From Gonatopus flavifemur (lineage: Eukaryota; Arthropoda; Insecta; Hymenoptera; Dryinidae), in contig JAFFJZ010000016.1 of NCBI GenBank assembly GCA_018340375.1, positions 4,161,372-4,225,371 on the forward strand: a stretch of DNA of 64,000 bases, written 5' to 3'. The translations under genes and the position numbers were made by a program. Positions 22,813 to 33,321 of this stretch are shown one piece after another (positions within the stretch are counted from its first letter, which is position 1; each line of letters begins with the position of its first letter). A model generated the notes under the pieces. That model was given only the letters and a program-made list of their open reading frames with translations. It had not been told where the DNA came from and made no database searches.

Positions 22813-25579
22813 TACACTGGAATGAACGCTATTGGATGTTGGAAAAAAGGGAGAGATAGATACATCTATACTATTGCGAGAATTGAAAACCCACCTTAGA
22901 GACCTAAACACACAAGCTACGTAAACGTCAATGCAAGGAACAGAAGCCTGCGTAGATCACGTATATGGTTCCTGCGCATACGTCTCTTACGTCCACATAT
23001 AGTTTGTTTGTCTAGACCTTCAGATAGTGATGAGATTTATTGTGATAAAAGAAATCGATTAATGTGAACCACAATGTTGATTGATGATGTTTTGATCGTA
23101 TGAAATTTCAAAAACGCTCATATTTCAGGGTCGCGTGAACTGATCGAGTTCAGAGTGTGCCCAAATGAAAGTGTGGAGTCGAATTATACAACCAAAGTGT
23201 AATTATTTTTTCGTGACATTCAACGTGTGATAAGTGATTGTGCATTGAAAATTTGTTCAGGAGGTTAAATCTCGGTTTAGGAGTGAAGATATACAGTAGC
23301 GCGTGACTTCCGCTTTTCCACCCAGATGTTCCTTTGTTGTTTTTTTTCATGTTCTTGGAGTCGAGACGCTACCGCGTCTCTGGATTAATTCTAAAAAATT
23401 GCTCATGCAACATCAACATGTACCTCAAAAGTGTCTGGTGAAAGGTATCTTTGAGAATGCTAGAAAACCTCTTCAGAAAACTTCGACAAGTCTTAAGCTA
23501 AGACCTCCGGAACATATATTTTCGCGTTGCAGAAGAAAATTTTTAAGATTTTTGTTCTATTCCCCTCCTCTTTTTGGGGTTGTGAGGATATGATAATTGT
23601 ACTGGAAATATCAAATTTCTGAGGAGACTTCCGATCGATTGAAAAAAAATCCATTCTGATTGACCAATCCCGCTCTGAGATATAAATGATCAAAGTGTAC
23701 GAGTTGTATTCCAAGGTACATATGCCACTTTTCATGTTTGGTCCCAAAAATATATTTTCTGAAAGGTACGAAAGTGACTACTTTTGGTACAGGGGAAAAA
23801 ATAACGTGTCCAAGAACTTCTCCATTTCCATGGTAGAAGGAAAATATTTTCCAGAACATATAAAGATTTTTCATACATTTGTAGTCACAAATGTATATCC
23901 ATATATGGTCTGAATGTAGGTTGAAAATAGAACGATATCGAAGGCTGCAACCTACACGGAGAAAAATGCGACTGGAAAACAGTAATTTCTAAGAGAATAT
24001 AAGAATATTGCTTGATTTGGTGGTAAACGTGAGATGGTTCCGATTTTAGTTGGACTTTACTAATGAGAAATGAAAAATCAATGATACATAAAAAAGGTTG
24101 AGAAAAAATATGAAATTCTCGAAAATCGAGCATGAAATTTTAGTATCCATTTTCTGAAATTCATCGATCTCTCCTCATATTTCAGTTCCTGTCGAGGGGA
24201 ATTCAACAAAAGTTTGAATCATTTCAGCGTTACTTGAAAAAAATTAAGAAATATTCTTCGATTCTCATTAGAATGACTTTATTTCCGAGTCTTATTTCTC
24301 TCCATATACCGCTTCAATATCACACCACGAGCTGTACATGAAGGCTTGTAGCTTGGAATTTTTTCGCTCGAGGCGAGGATCTAGTTTCGGCGGCTTATAT
24401 ATACCATAGTACCCAGACAGCCGTGAAGTCATCACAGGATTCTCCAAAAAATATCTGAATATCAGAGAAAAGAATTTGGCTTCCTAATTCTGCGCCCCCT
24501 TGAGACTGGTGCTCCTAACGCAGGCCCCATTGACCACGCCCTTGTTACGTCGATGTGTCAAAGCCCTCTATCCTCTATGGAGAAGCATTTTACGCCAATC
24601 ACTCTACCATACTTAGTACTTTTGGAGTCAACAATGAGTGATGGTTTCTCCACAACTTTTCTATCTCTTCAAATATCAACTTTTATGAAATTCAGTATGC
24701 ACTGGATGAGATTTATTGGAGGCAAGATTTCGAGTCCACACAGTTCAATAACCTAGCGACAACCAGTACCACTGGTTGAGTCTCAGTTAGTTGGTACCTC
24801 GAACTTCTCACCTCCTCCCGTCCAATCCCTCGTGCCTCAGGTGTTCAAAAATGACGCAACTTTGGCAAACTACTCAGATTACTGTAACCCAGCGCGTACC
24901 CTGAAGGCTAGACATCCTCAGCTTACATTTCACACCTTGGTCATATTTTTAGATTGACCTCGAATTTGACAAAGGAGGGGGGGTGGTATCAAATTTGACA
25001 GAGAATATATGCTCTATATATTCTTCTTATCAGAGAACCAAGTCTTTCCTCATATTTCTCCAAAATATTCTGACTTATGCGGGGTCGTAATGGACCGTGT
25101 GAAGAATATCGTTCTTTGACTTTTATGCCTCATTTTCGGGATGACTCCACTGTTCTTCGACATTCCCATGTTCATATTCCGACCCAGCGTACTGAGAAAC
25201 GTAAAAAACCAGCCTCGATTTAGTTTCCACGCTCAGGGCAAAAATAGACCCTTTTTACTCACCCTCCTTCCACACTCATTTTGTATTAACTGAGTTTCTA
25301 CAACCTTTATGAAATACAGCATGAAGCATTAGTCCCAGTAGAAATCGCTCTACTCATTCTCTAGGTCTTACAAGACTTCATTACACAGAGAAAAATGCTG
25401 CTCGAAACTAGAAGATTTTTCTCCTCTTTCTTAGTAAATCAAGGAAGTTGATAAAATACATTTTGACATGAACATACGGAAGATTACGGACGTTGTAGAA
25501 AGAGTACTGGGTGGAAGTCAAGTTCAAAACGCTAAATGTTGGTTTTTATACAGCGCATATCAGAATTTTCCTGTTAAAT
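22813..25579. other. Unassigned intronic DNA
   Basis: No gene with family features is seen. Short open frames (for example 23303-23593) lack any recognisable motif. Phrases CACGGAGAAAAATGC at 23956 and CACAGAGAAAAATGC at 25384 resemble the ends of the CACGGAG MITEs and may bracket or be fragments of such elements. 24950-25400 has nothing I can name. Confidence 0.3.
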
Positions 25580-25810
25580 GTTGGACATTTTAACCTTACC
25601 TATAGTGGACCATTTGAAGTGATATAGTCCAATATCATGGGAACTAGTGGAGATGAAAAAGAATGTTTCCAATGGAAAGTTGACCTTGCTGACCTTGAAA
25701 AATCCTTCAGAGGTCATTTTAGAGGTTATTGAGGGGTCAAGATGGTTTTTTGAAACCGAAACCCCCATTTTACTACCATGGCATTCGAAAGCTGGTTTTA
25801 AACCCTTCAC
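25580..25810 (+). repeat. Dispersed repeat, copy 1
   Basis: This stretch matches the reverse complement of about 39590-39810: shared words GACCATTTGAAGTGATA / GACCATTTTAAGTGATA, AACTAGTGGAGATG / AACTAGTAGAGATG, CCTTGAAAAATCC, CATGGCATT and AAACCCTT. The two copies are in opposite orientation and bracket the nested LTR region. It is non-coding and of unknown class. Confidence 0.65.
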
Positions 25811-25956
25811 AAAAAAATAGTCATGGACCCCTTTCCGCCCATTGGGATGCGAGTTATGGACCGTCGAAGTCATTGATGACCGCGCGCGCCGACTGGTGCT
25901 ACCGGAAAGCGTAAGTGCGTGAATAGGTGTGATGATTCCAGTTGTGACGGGAAGAA

Positions 25957-26247
25957 TATGATAAAATATTCGTACGGTTACAACGCCGTGCGATAGTTAA
26001 AATTCATACATAGGAATTCTAAAATTACATATCGATAGTTAGATTGTACATAGAAGTTTCGACGATCAAGCCGATATAGAAAAAACGTCGACACACAGTA
26101 CGCACGGGCGTCGCATGTTTTGAACCACACAGACACTCATCGAATGTATGCGACGATGACATAAGAGAGTTTGATCGAGGAGACTACGGGAAGAAAAGAG
26201 GATCATGTATGGATGCAATAGACGGATTTCAGAGGAAAGGAGAGAAC
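25957..26247 (+). repeat. Split 5' LTR of the tRNA-Lys-primed retroelement, part 1 of 3
   Basis: Starts near TATGATAAAATATTCG and shares CGGTTACAACGCC and GAAAAAACGTC with the LTR fragment at 13513. It is cut at 26247 by the Gypsy element, whose 5-base target duplication AGAAC is the last five bases here. The sequence resumes at 31553. Confidence 0.7.
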
Positions 26248-26529
26248 TGTGCGATGTCGCTAGCATCGCCACGTTGCGAGCGCAAACCGAGCAGACAAGC
26301 GGGAGAGCTTGTCGCGATACGGTAGCAGAAGGACGCATCTAATGCACGAACACTTAATGTGATATTAATAATTGTAATGACTCTTATATTACTAAAGACG
26401 TACGGCAACGTAAAAGTATAATATGAATGTGTATCGTAATTCATAGGACATGTTGAAATAAATGAGCAACAGTGATTCATATACGATTGTGTATTTAATG
26501 TGTATACATAACCCGGCAAACACAAAACA
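26248..26529 (+). repeat. 5' LTR of the young Gypsy element
   Basis: 282 bases, starts TGTGCGATGTCGC and ends AACACAAAACA. It carries the promoter for the element RNA. It differs from the 3' copy only at A versus G in the CTTATATTACT / CTTATGTTACT stretch. An AATAAA near 26458 may serve as the poly(A) signal in the 3' copy's role. Confidence 0.95.
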
Positions 26530-26546
26530 TGGCGACGAGGATAAAG
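26530..26546 (+). promoter_or_regulatory. Primer binding site of the young Gypsy element
   Basis: TGGCGACGAGGATAAAG begins immediately after the 5' LTR. A TGG start and zero spacing are typical of tRNA primer sites. I do not name the tRNA. Confidence 0.8.
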
Positions 26547-26748
26547 TTTTCGGAAATAACAACCGCGTGTGAATGTTCGTAAAGCAACGCGACTAACTCG
26601 TGAAGTAACAATTCGAACAGCTCTGTTGAGAGAGAAAATAAGTGATCAGTGCTTATAAATTCGCGATAAACACGTAATTCACATAAAGTGAAAAGAAGAA
26701 AAACTAAAGTAATATTGAATTAATTTCAATTTGTTTGCCAGAGCGAAG

Positions 26749-28836
26749 ATGGCTCAAGTGAATCAACTGGTTGCACAACCGGGAGAATTGTCTCTTCAAG
26801 GCAATCTGAAAGAGAATTTGAAGAATTTTAAAAGGAAATTCGAGTTATACGTACTCGCAAACGCCAAATTAATTGACACGGAAACAGTGAAGACGGCGAT
26901 ACTACATTCCATAATTGGTGACGACGCGAATGAGCTTATCGATAGCTTGAATCTCACGGATAAACCGGTGAAGGACATTTTCGACGGGTTGGATAAATAT
27001 TGCTCACCTAAAAGTAATATCATTGTCGAGCAATTTCGATTCTTCCAAAGGAACCAGCTCCCTGGTGAACCGATCGAAAGATTTATTCTTGAATTAAGAA
27101 AACTAATCAAGACGTGCAATTTTGGGACTCTGGCCGATGACCTGTTAAAAGTTAGAATAGTTCTTGGAATCAATGATAAGCCTTTACAAGAACGACTTCT
27201 ACGTGAGCCAGACATAACCTTGGATAATGTCGTTAAACTGTGCCGTGCTTCGGAGCTTGCAAAAGCAAGCCAGGCTGAAGTAAACAAAGAAATGACGCCT
27301 CAAAAATTTGAAAAGTTCTCGATCGACGAAATAAACATACAGAGGAACAAAGATGCTGCTACCTATAATAAACAGTGGAACAATAGTCAACAAAGACGAT
27401 TCAACACATCATCAACGACAACTAGAGGATATCGAAACGACAATAACAAACCATTTAACTGCAAGAAGTGTGGGAAGACACACACAAGGGGGAACTGTCC
27501 AGCCCACAACAAAACATGTACTATCTGTGGAGGATTACATCACTTCGCTGTAGGATGTACTCAACGATCATCGAATATGAATAATAATGCTAAGGTAGAC
27601 AAAAGAAATCTAGGTGAGAATAAAATTTCTAAAACGAATAATTCACGATTAGAAGAACTTAATTGTATTTATCTAAATAGTCTTTCCCTAATGGAAAACC
27701 CAAGAATACATAACGTATCAAATGTAAACATTACTAAATATAACCTTGATTACAGGTCAGATTCCAAAGTCAAAATAGATTGTATGAATAGAGGAACTAA
27801 ACAAAATGAATTGTGGAAGGAAACCTTAATATTTGGAGATAAATATGCAATAAGATATAAACTCGACTCGGGTAGCGACGTGTCGACCTTGCCACTCACA
27901 ATATATAATAAGATGAAAAACAAAGCACCGACGTCTACGATAGAGAAGAATCCTGTAATTGCAAAGGCATACGGGAACAACAGACTCAAGGTATGGGGAA
28001 CAATAATAATGCCTTTCTCCTGCAAAAATAAAACATTTTACGAGAAGTTTTATATAATTGATGATCGATCCACTGGAAAATTAGAGCCTTTATTAAGTAG
28101 AAATATGTGCGTTGAATTAAATCTAATACGAAGAATTCATAGTATCAAAAGCTTTGAAGAAACGTCGTCAACGGAAAACAATGTAACGTATAAAGATAAA
28201 CAAGAGATAATCTCTAAATTTAATGATGTATTTCAAGGTGTAGGTAAATTTCCGGAGAAATATGAGTTTAAACTGAAATCAGATTCAAAACCAGCTTACG
28301 CATCGCATACGAGAATTCCGTTAAAATTGAAATCACTCTATAGTGATAAACCAGATCAATTAATTAAACAGGATATATTAGAATTAGTTGAAGAACCAGT
28401 CGAATGGTTAAACGACATCGTAATTGTTGAAAAACCAAATAAAAATATTCGAGTTTGCTTAAATCCTAAAAAATTAAACGAAAGTATCATTATGGAGAAA
28501 TTTCCAATACCCACTTTAAGGGAGATAACTCCTTTAATGAAGGGGAAAAAGTTTTATAGTCTTCTCGATATCAAAGATGCATTTTACCACATTGAATTGG
28601 GTGAACATTCGAGCAAATTATGCTCCTTTACGAGTCCAATAGGGACAATGAAATTTAAACGAATGCCATTTGGCATAAACACAGCTCCGGAAGTTTTCCA
28701 AAAACTAATTCACAAATATCTAGGTGATATCCCTGGAGTCATCATTTACTTCGATGACATCCTTGTGGTTGCAAACACTAAGGAAGAAGCAGGACAAAAT
28801 AATCAAAATTATTCTAGAAAAGGCTCGATTATATAA
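26749..28836 (+). CDS. Gypsy gag-protease-start of RT, ends at a frameshift
   Basis: The ATG at 26749 opens a 695-residue frame. Gag comes first (residues about 1-200). Two zinc knuckles follow (CKKCGKTHTRGNC and CTICGGLHHFAVGC, near residues 240-275), then an aspartic protease with YKLDSGSDVSTL. The first half of reverse transcriptase has YSLLDIKDAFYHIEL, MPFGINTAPEVF and the catalytic YFDD at residue 667. About 40 bases later (near 28787-28793) a one-base change shifts the frame and a stop follows at 28834. The rest of pol continues in the next frame from 28724. The shift lies within a conserved domain, so I read it as damage and not as programmed frameshifting. Confidence 0.9.
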   Translation: MAQVNQLVAQPGELSLQGNLKENLKNFKRKFELYVLANAKLIDTETVKTAILHSIIGDDANELIDSLNLTDKPVKDIFDGLDKYCSPKSNIIVEQFRFFQRNQLPGEPIERFILELRKLIKTCNFGTLADDLLKVRIVLGINDKPLQERLLREPDITLDNVVKLCRASELAKASQAEVNKEMTPQKFEKFSIDEINIQRNKDAATYNKQWNNSQQRRFNTSSTTTRGYRNDNNKPFNCKKCGKTHTRGNCPAHNKTCTICGGLHHFAVGCTQRSSNMNNNAKVDKRNLGENKISKTNNSRLEELNCIYLNSLSLMENPRIHNVSNVNITKYNLDYRSDSKVKIDCMNRGTKQNELWKETLIFGDKYAIRYKLDSGSDVSTLPLTIYNKMKNKAPTSTIEKNPVIAKAYGNNRLKVWGTIIMPFSCKNKTFYEKFYIIDDRSTGKLEPLLSRNMCVELNLIRRIHSIKSFEETSSTENNVTYKDKQEIISKFNDVFQGVGKFPEKYEFKLKSDSKPAYASHTRIPLKLKSLYSDKPDQLIKQDILELVEEPVEWLNDIVIVEKPNKNIRVCLNPKKLNESIIMEKFPIPTLREITPLMKGKKFYSLLDIKDAFYHIELGEHSSKLCSFTSPIGTMKFKRMPFGINTAPEVFQKLIHKYLGDIPGVIIYFDDILVVANTKEEAGQNNQNYSRKGSII

Positions 28837-31168
28837 TATTAAATTTAATCCTGAGAAATTCCAGTATTGCGTACCTAGAATCAAATTTCTTGGTCATAAT
28901 TTCGACGGAAAAGGAATGTCAATTGACCAAGGGAGAATTGAGGCGATTCAAAATCTAAGCCCACCAAAGAACAAAAAACAAGTACAAAAATTACTAGGAA
29001 TGATCAATTATGTGCGCGAATTCGTACCGAATCTTGCAGATTTGACGCAACCCATTCGAGATCTTTTAAGAAATAATATAGAATATCGATGGACGGATAT
29101 TCACGATAAAGTTTTGAAGCGTATTAAAGAACAGTTGTCGCAATCGCCAGTATTGGTTAGCTTTGATCCGAAACAAAAGATTATAATTCAAACGGATGCG
29201 TCAGAATCTGGTATAGGTTCGTGCTTGTTTCAAGAAAGTGGAGTAGTTTCATATGCTTCAAGATCACTAACTGATAGTGAAGCCAGGTGGGCTCAGATTG
29301 AGAAGGAATTATTGGCGGTGGAATTTGCATGTAAGAAATTTCATGAATATATATATGGGTTTGAAGTGACAGTACATACTGATCACAAACCCCTTCTCGC
29401 AATAATGGGAAAAAGTATGTCTAAAATACAAAACAATAGATTGAAACGAATTAAGGCGAGATTGATGATATATAATATAAATTTAGTATATATTCCAGGC
29501 AAAGACATGTTAGTGGCAGACTACCTGAGTCGAGATTATATTAATGTATCAAAACAGAATACAGATACAAATGAAAATGACGTTGTAATCCACTCCCTTG
29601 GTTGTAACGAATTGATCATCTCGAACGATAGACTGAATGAATTCCAAAGAGAAACCACTCAAGAACCGACACTTAGCAAAATCTTAAACTATGTTCAGAG
29701 AGGGTGGCCTCGTGCAGCAAGGGAAGTGGAAGATCAAGAATTCAAAACATATTTTAGCGAAAGGGAAAATATTACTGTTGAAAATAATTTATGTTATCTA
29801 GATAATAAGCTAATTGTTCCTAAAAAACTAAGGTTATATGTTCTAGAAACGCTGCACGAAACTCATATCGGCATGAATAAGTTGTGTGAGCTAGCGAAAT
29901 CTTTATTCTTTTGGCCACGCATGGCTGCGGAAATTAAAAGTTTTGTCAAGACATGCGAAATATGTCAAAAATACGCGCCTGCTCAACCAAAATATCCTCT
30001 ATTCTTACACGAAGTACCAAACACGCCATTTCTTGAAATAGGCGTTGATATAGCGGAATTTAGCGGTAAAATATTACTTGTATTACAAGATTACTATTCT
30101 AGGTGGCTAGAAGCTGTAGAACTAAAATCTAAATCATCAAGTGCTGTTATTAGAGAATTGAAGAAAATATTTAGCCGATTTGGAATACCTAGAATAGTGA
30201 TCGCAGATAATAATCCGTTCGCTAGTTATGAATTTAAAATGTTTGCAGAACAGTGGGAATTTAAAATAATCACATCTAGTCCATATCATGCGCAATCAAA
30301 TGGGTTGTCGGAAAAAGGCGTTGGATTGGTTAAAAATATGCTCAAAAAATCGGGAATTGAAAATCTCGAACTATGCTTACTTAACTATAATAACGCTCCA
30401 TTATCAAGTATTAATAAGAGCCCAGCTCAATTGATGCAAGGTAGGGTCCTAAGGTCAAAACTTCCGGTGATAGATGAAAAATTGAAACTATCGTCAATAA
30501 ACCCATTAATTGAAGAAAAAATCAAAAGAAATAAAGAAAAATCAAAAAATTACTATGACAGGACTTGCGTAAAACGAAATTTCAAGGACGAAGATATCTA
30601 TAAAAAGGGAGAACAAGTCCTAGTATTTGATAAGTTCAAAAGGGAATGGGAACAAGCTGAAATAATTCGAAAAATAGAGGAAAGCCCAAGAAGTTATTTA
30701 CTGAAAAATAAGATTGGGGATATTATCAGAAGAAATATTGTATATATTAAAAAATGGTTTAGGAGAAGATACAACAATGTCACTAGTAATTTTAATTCAG
30801 AAACGCAAGCACTGCATTACGATGATTTTGATGTAATCTTGAGAAGAGAGGAAGAAGTGGTGTATCCTAATGATAGTGATAATTATAATAATACTAGACC
30901 AGAAGAGGTTGAAATTGCTCATGAAGAGGGGGAGAGGATGGAAAATCAAGTCCATAATAATAATGTTGAACAAGATAACCAGGTTGAAGGTTCCGATCAA
31001 AATGACGAATTTTTAAGCTTAGATGGCTCGAACCCATCATCAGAGATAGACGAAAATGATCTCACGGTGAAAAGCTCAACTCCAAATCATGAGCCAGTTC
31101 AACCTCAGAATGAAACGCGAACTAAGTCGGGCAGACAGATAAAGCCCCCAAATAGACTGAATCTATGA
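28724..31168 (+). CDS. Gypsy rest of RT, RNase H and integrase
   Basis: This frame overlaps the first and continues pol. It has the RT thumb (FLGHNFDGKGM), RNase H (QTDASESGIGSC and further acidic positions, TDHKPLLAI), the integrase zinc finger (HETHIGMNKL, then CEICQKYAP), and the integrase core with VDIAEFSG, IADNNPFASYEF and SNGLSEKGVGLVK at the three acidic positions. The last 130 residues are acidic and Asn-rich with no family motif. It ends at 31166-31168. Apart from the frameshift upstream, no stop was found. The protein would make and insert the DNA copy. Confidence 0.9.
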   Translation: MISLESSFTSMTSLWLQTLRKKQDKIIKIILEKARLYNIKFNPEKFQYCVPRIKFLGHNFDGKGMSIDQGRIEAIQNLSPPKNKKQVQKLLGMINYVREFVPNLADLTQPIRDLLRNNIEYRWTDIHDKVLKRIKEQLSQSPVLVSFDPKQKIIIQTDASESGIGSCLFQESGVVSYASRSLTDSEARWAQIEKELLAVEFACKKFHEYIYGFEVTVHTDHKPLLAIMGKSMSKIQNNRLKRIKARLMIYNINLVYIPGKDMLVADYLSRDYINVSKQNTDTNENDVVIHSLGCNELIISNDRLNEFQRETTQEPTLSKILNYVQRGWPRAAREVEDQEFKTYFSERENITVENNLCYLDNKLIVPKKLRLYVLETLHETHIGMNKLCELAKSLFFWPRMAAEIKSFVKTCEICQKYAPAQPKYPLFLHEVPNTPFLEIGVDIAEFSGKILLVLQDYYSRWLEAVELKSKSSSAVIRELKKIFSRFGIPRIVIADNNPFASYEFKMFAEQWEFKIITSSPYHAQSNGLSEKGVGLVKNMLKKSGIENLELCLLNYNNAPLSSINKSPAQLMQGRVLRSKLPVIDEKLKLSSINPLIEEKIKRNKEKSKNYYDRTCVKRNFKDEDIYKKGEQVLVFDKFKREWEQAEIIRKIEESPRSYLLKNKIGDIIRRNIVYIKKWFRRRYNNVTSNFNSETQALHYDDFDVILRREEEVVYPNDSDNYNNTRPEEVEIAHEEGERMENQVHNNNVEQDNQVEGSDQNDEFLSLDGSNPSSEIDENDLTVKSSTPNHEPVQPQNETRTKSGRQIKPPNRLNL

Positions 31169-31205
31169 GATTCTAGAATTTTAGAATTGTAAGTTGCATA
31201 TGTAA

Positions 31206-31270
31206 AAAAAAAAAAAAAAAAAAAAGCTAACATGAATATTTGTCAACTTGCGTTTTATAGAAAAGGAGGA
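31206..31270 (+). promoter_or_regulatory. Poly(A) run and polypurine tract of the young Gypsy element
   Basis: A run of about 21 A residues at 31206-31226 is followed by the purine-rich AAAAGGAGGA (31261-31270) directly before the 3' LTR. The latter is the expected plus-strand primer site. Confidence 0.75.
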
Positions 31271-31552
31271 TGTGCGATGTCGCTAGCATCGCCACGTTGC
31301 GAGCGCAAACCGAGCAGACAAGCGGGAGAGCTTGTCGCGATACGGTAGCAGAAGGACGCATCTAATGCACGAACACTTAATGTGATATTAATAATTGTAA
31401 TGACTCTTATGTTACTAAAGACGTACGGCAACGTAAAAGTATAATATGAATGTGTATCGTAATTCATAGGACATGTTGAAATAAATGAGCAACAGTGATT
31501 CATATACGATTGTGTATTTAATGTGTATACATAACCCGGCAAACACAAAACA
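31271..31552 (+). repeat. 3' LTR of the young Gypsy element
   Basis: 282 bases, identical to the 5' LTR except for one A-to-G difference. It is followed by AGAAC, the duplicated target. Confidence 0.95.
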
Positions 31553-31621
31553 AGAACGTGTCGGAATAATAATTTACAAGCAAAGAAAGTTTCAAGAGCC
31601 AATATATATATATATATATAT
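31553..31621 (+). repeat. Split 5' LTR of the tRNA-Lys-primed retroelement, part 2 of 3
   Basis: Short stretch between the two inserted Gypsy elements, starting with the duplicated AGAAC. It ends in an (AT)n run (31605-31621) into which the minus-strand Gypsy element appears to have inserted. Confidence 0.55.
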
Positions 31622-31948
31622 ATAATATGATAATATTCCTTGGGTCATGAAATAACTAGAATTGTTTCACTGTAAATAACAAAGGTCATCTATCAACAAA
31701 TACAAAGCGTACATTAATTCATTATTCACAAATTGACTCTCACCTGTAAATAACAAAGAAACAACATTCAAAGTTATCAATTACACCTTCATCTTCAGAT
31801 TACGTTTTAAGCAATTTATTCTATTCTGAATTCATTTCTACTCCATTTGCCACGTCCTTCAAATTGTCTCTCTATCAGTTACGGCATCTGATTCAACTGA
31901 TGACCGTGAATTGCGCGCGCAATTCAAAATAAGGATACTTTTCTCACA
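31622..31948 (-). repeat. 3' LTR of the minus-strand Gypsy element
   Basis: On the minus strand it starts TGTGAGAAAAGTATCC and ends near ATTATCATATTATA. It is preceded (plus-strand right side) by CCCCCCCTTAAG, which on the minus strand is the purine tract CTTAAGGGGGGG. It shares the block GAATTGCGCGCGCAATTC with the other LTR, a near-perfect palindrome. Confidence 0.85.
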
Positions 31949-33299
31949 TCCCCCCCCTTAAGATACAAATGTTTGGTGAAAAAATTTTAACAGACTTATA
32001 ATATTCATCGAGTCCTTGAATGTCTACAAGAATACCCTCATCTGAGGTGTTTGGAGATGGGGTGAGCTTTGAGACGTGGAATAAGTTTGTTTCCGACTTT
32101 TTATGACCTGTATCGACTTCATACATCGAATTTGATATTTTTCGTAAAATGTTATATGGTCCAATTCTTAGTTCATCTGATTTTTTTCTATTCAGTCGAT
32201 TCCTGTTTTCAATATATACTTCATCCCCTATGTTAGAATCATGTTGTGTTCTGTTCTCATCAAATAATTTCTTATTATATTCGTGGTATTCAATGCTGTT
32301 TTTGAAGGCAGTCATTCTATCTTCCTCCAAGCGATTTGTGTTTTTGTTCTTTTTCAATTCCTTCGGTAATACTGATGTATCTTCGTTCTTCAATAAATAT
32401 TTTGGACTGAACCTAGTTACTGTGTGTTCAGTTTCATTGTATTTATTAATACAGTCATGAGCTATTGTAGTCCATGTATATTTATTATTTTTCTTCATTT
32501 ATTGCACATCTCACTTTATTAACTAACGTTTGGTTTAGTCTTCCATTTGAACCGTTTGAGAAGGGTGAATTGACGCCTGTAAATATGATTGTAATATTTT
32601 TTTCTTTCAAAAATCTTTTGAAGTTTCTCGAATTTATACCTGGGTATTGGCCCGTCAAAATCATTTGAATGCCATGATCTCTCAGTACATATTTTGTTAA
32701 TTCAATAAAATCATCTGCATTTTGTGTTCTATACGTTAAAATATAGGCGAATCTTGTGAAGCGATCCACCAAGAAATGTAAATATTTTTTTGTTGATCGT
32801 GACCCACCGAATCCTATTGTGACTATGGAGACTATTTCGAATGGTTTTTTGCTGGGCCGAAGTGTAACATTAGGCCGATTTTGTCTTGTCCCCTTGATTT
32901 ATTCTTCAAACAAACTTCACAGCATTTACACATCTTTTTTATATTTTCTATTATATTTGTTGCTGTATAATATGGTAGTATTTTATTTTGCATCTGACTT
33001 ACTCCAATGTGGCAAAAGTTCTTGTGTGTTTCTTGTATTAGATGGTTACATAATCTTTCCGATAATATGATTTTATTTTTATCATTTGTTTTCCTGTGAT
33101 ATAAATTGTTTTCAAAAATCAATCGATTTTTAATAATATTTATACCTTCGTTTTGCTTTTGGTCTTCTGAAATTTCTTGTAATCTTATTGAATTTATAAC
33201 TTTCAACCCTTCATTTATGTCATCGTCTGGTTCCAGTACGGGATTTCCACTTGAGCAGGATGGGGCCGAATCAACGGAAGGACAAATCAACGAAACCAT
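31949..33299 (-). pseudogene. Integrase region of the minus-strand Gypsy element, catalytic residues lost
   Basis: Three pieces on the minus strand. 33299-32832 has the zinc-binding domain (HKNFCHIGVSQM, then CKCCEVCLKNKS). 32772-32485 is the catalytic core starting VDRFTRFAY. 32498-31944 is the C-terminal part with NETEHTVTRFSPKYLL and a chromatin-binding-like fold region GPYNILRKISNSMYEVD. The second catalytic Asp is replaced by Gly (LTGQYPGINS) and the Glu position in the SNG-x-x-x-R motif is also changed (SNGSNGRLNQ). Frames shift between the pieces. It cannot integrate DNA. Confidence 0.8.
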
Positions 33300-33321
33300 T
33301 GGTTGAAAGGGAAGAGATGTA

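Larger units (their letters stand above)
26248..31552 (+). mobile_element. Young Ty3/Gypsy LTR retrotransposon, 5305 bp
   Basis: The element is complete: two 282-base LTRs differing at one base, a primer binding site right after the 5' LTR, a gag-pol region, a purine tract right before the 3' LTR, and a perfect 5-base target duplication AGAAC at 26243-26247 and 31553-31557. It is inserted in the LTR of another retroelement. One frameshift in reverse transcriptase is the only break I found. Confidence 0.95.

Noticed and set aside
23303..23593. Possible gene of 96 codons.
   Set aside because: No motif, no splice context and no repeat partner; likely chance.
28724..28836. Programmed frameshift between two Gypsy ORFs.
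   Set aside because: The overlap lies inside the reverse transcriptase domain right after YFDD, where no family uses recoding; a one-base mutation is simpler.
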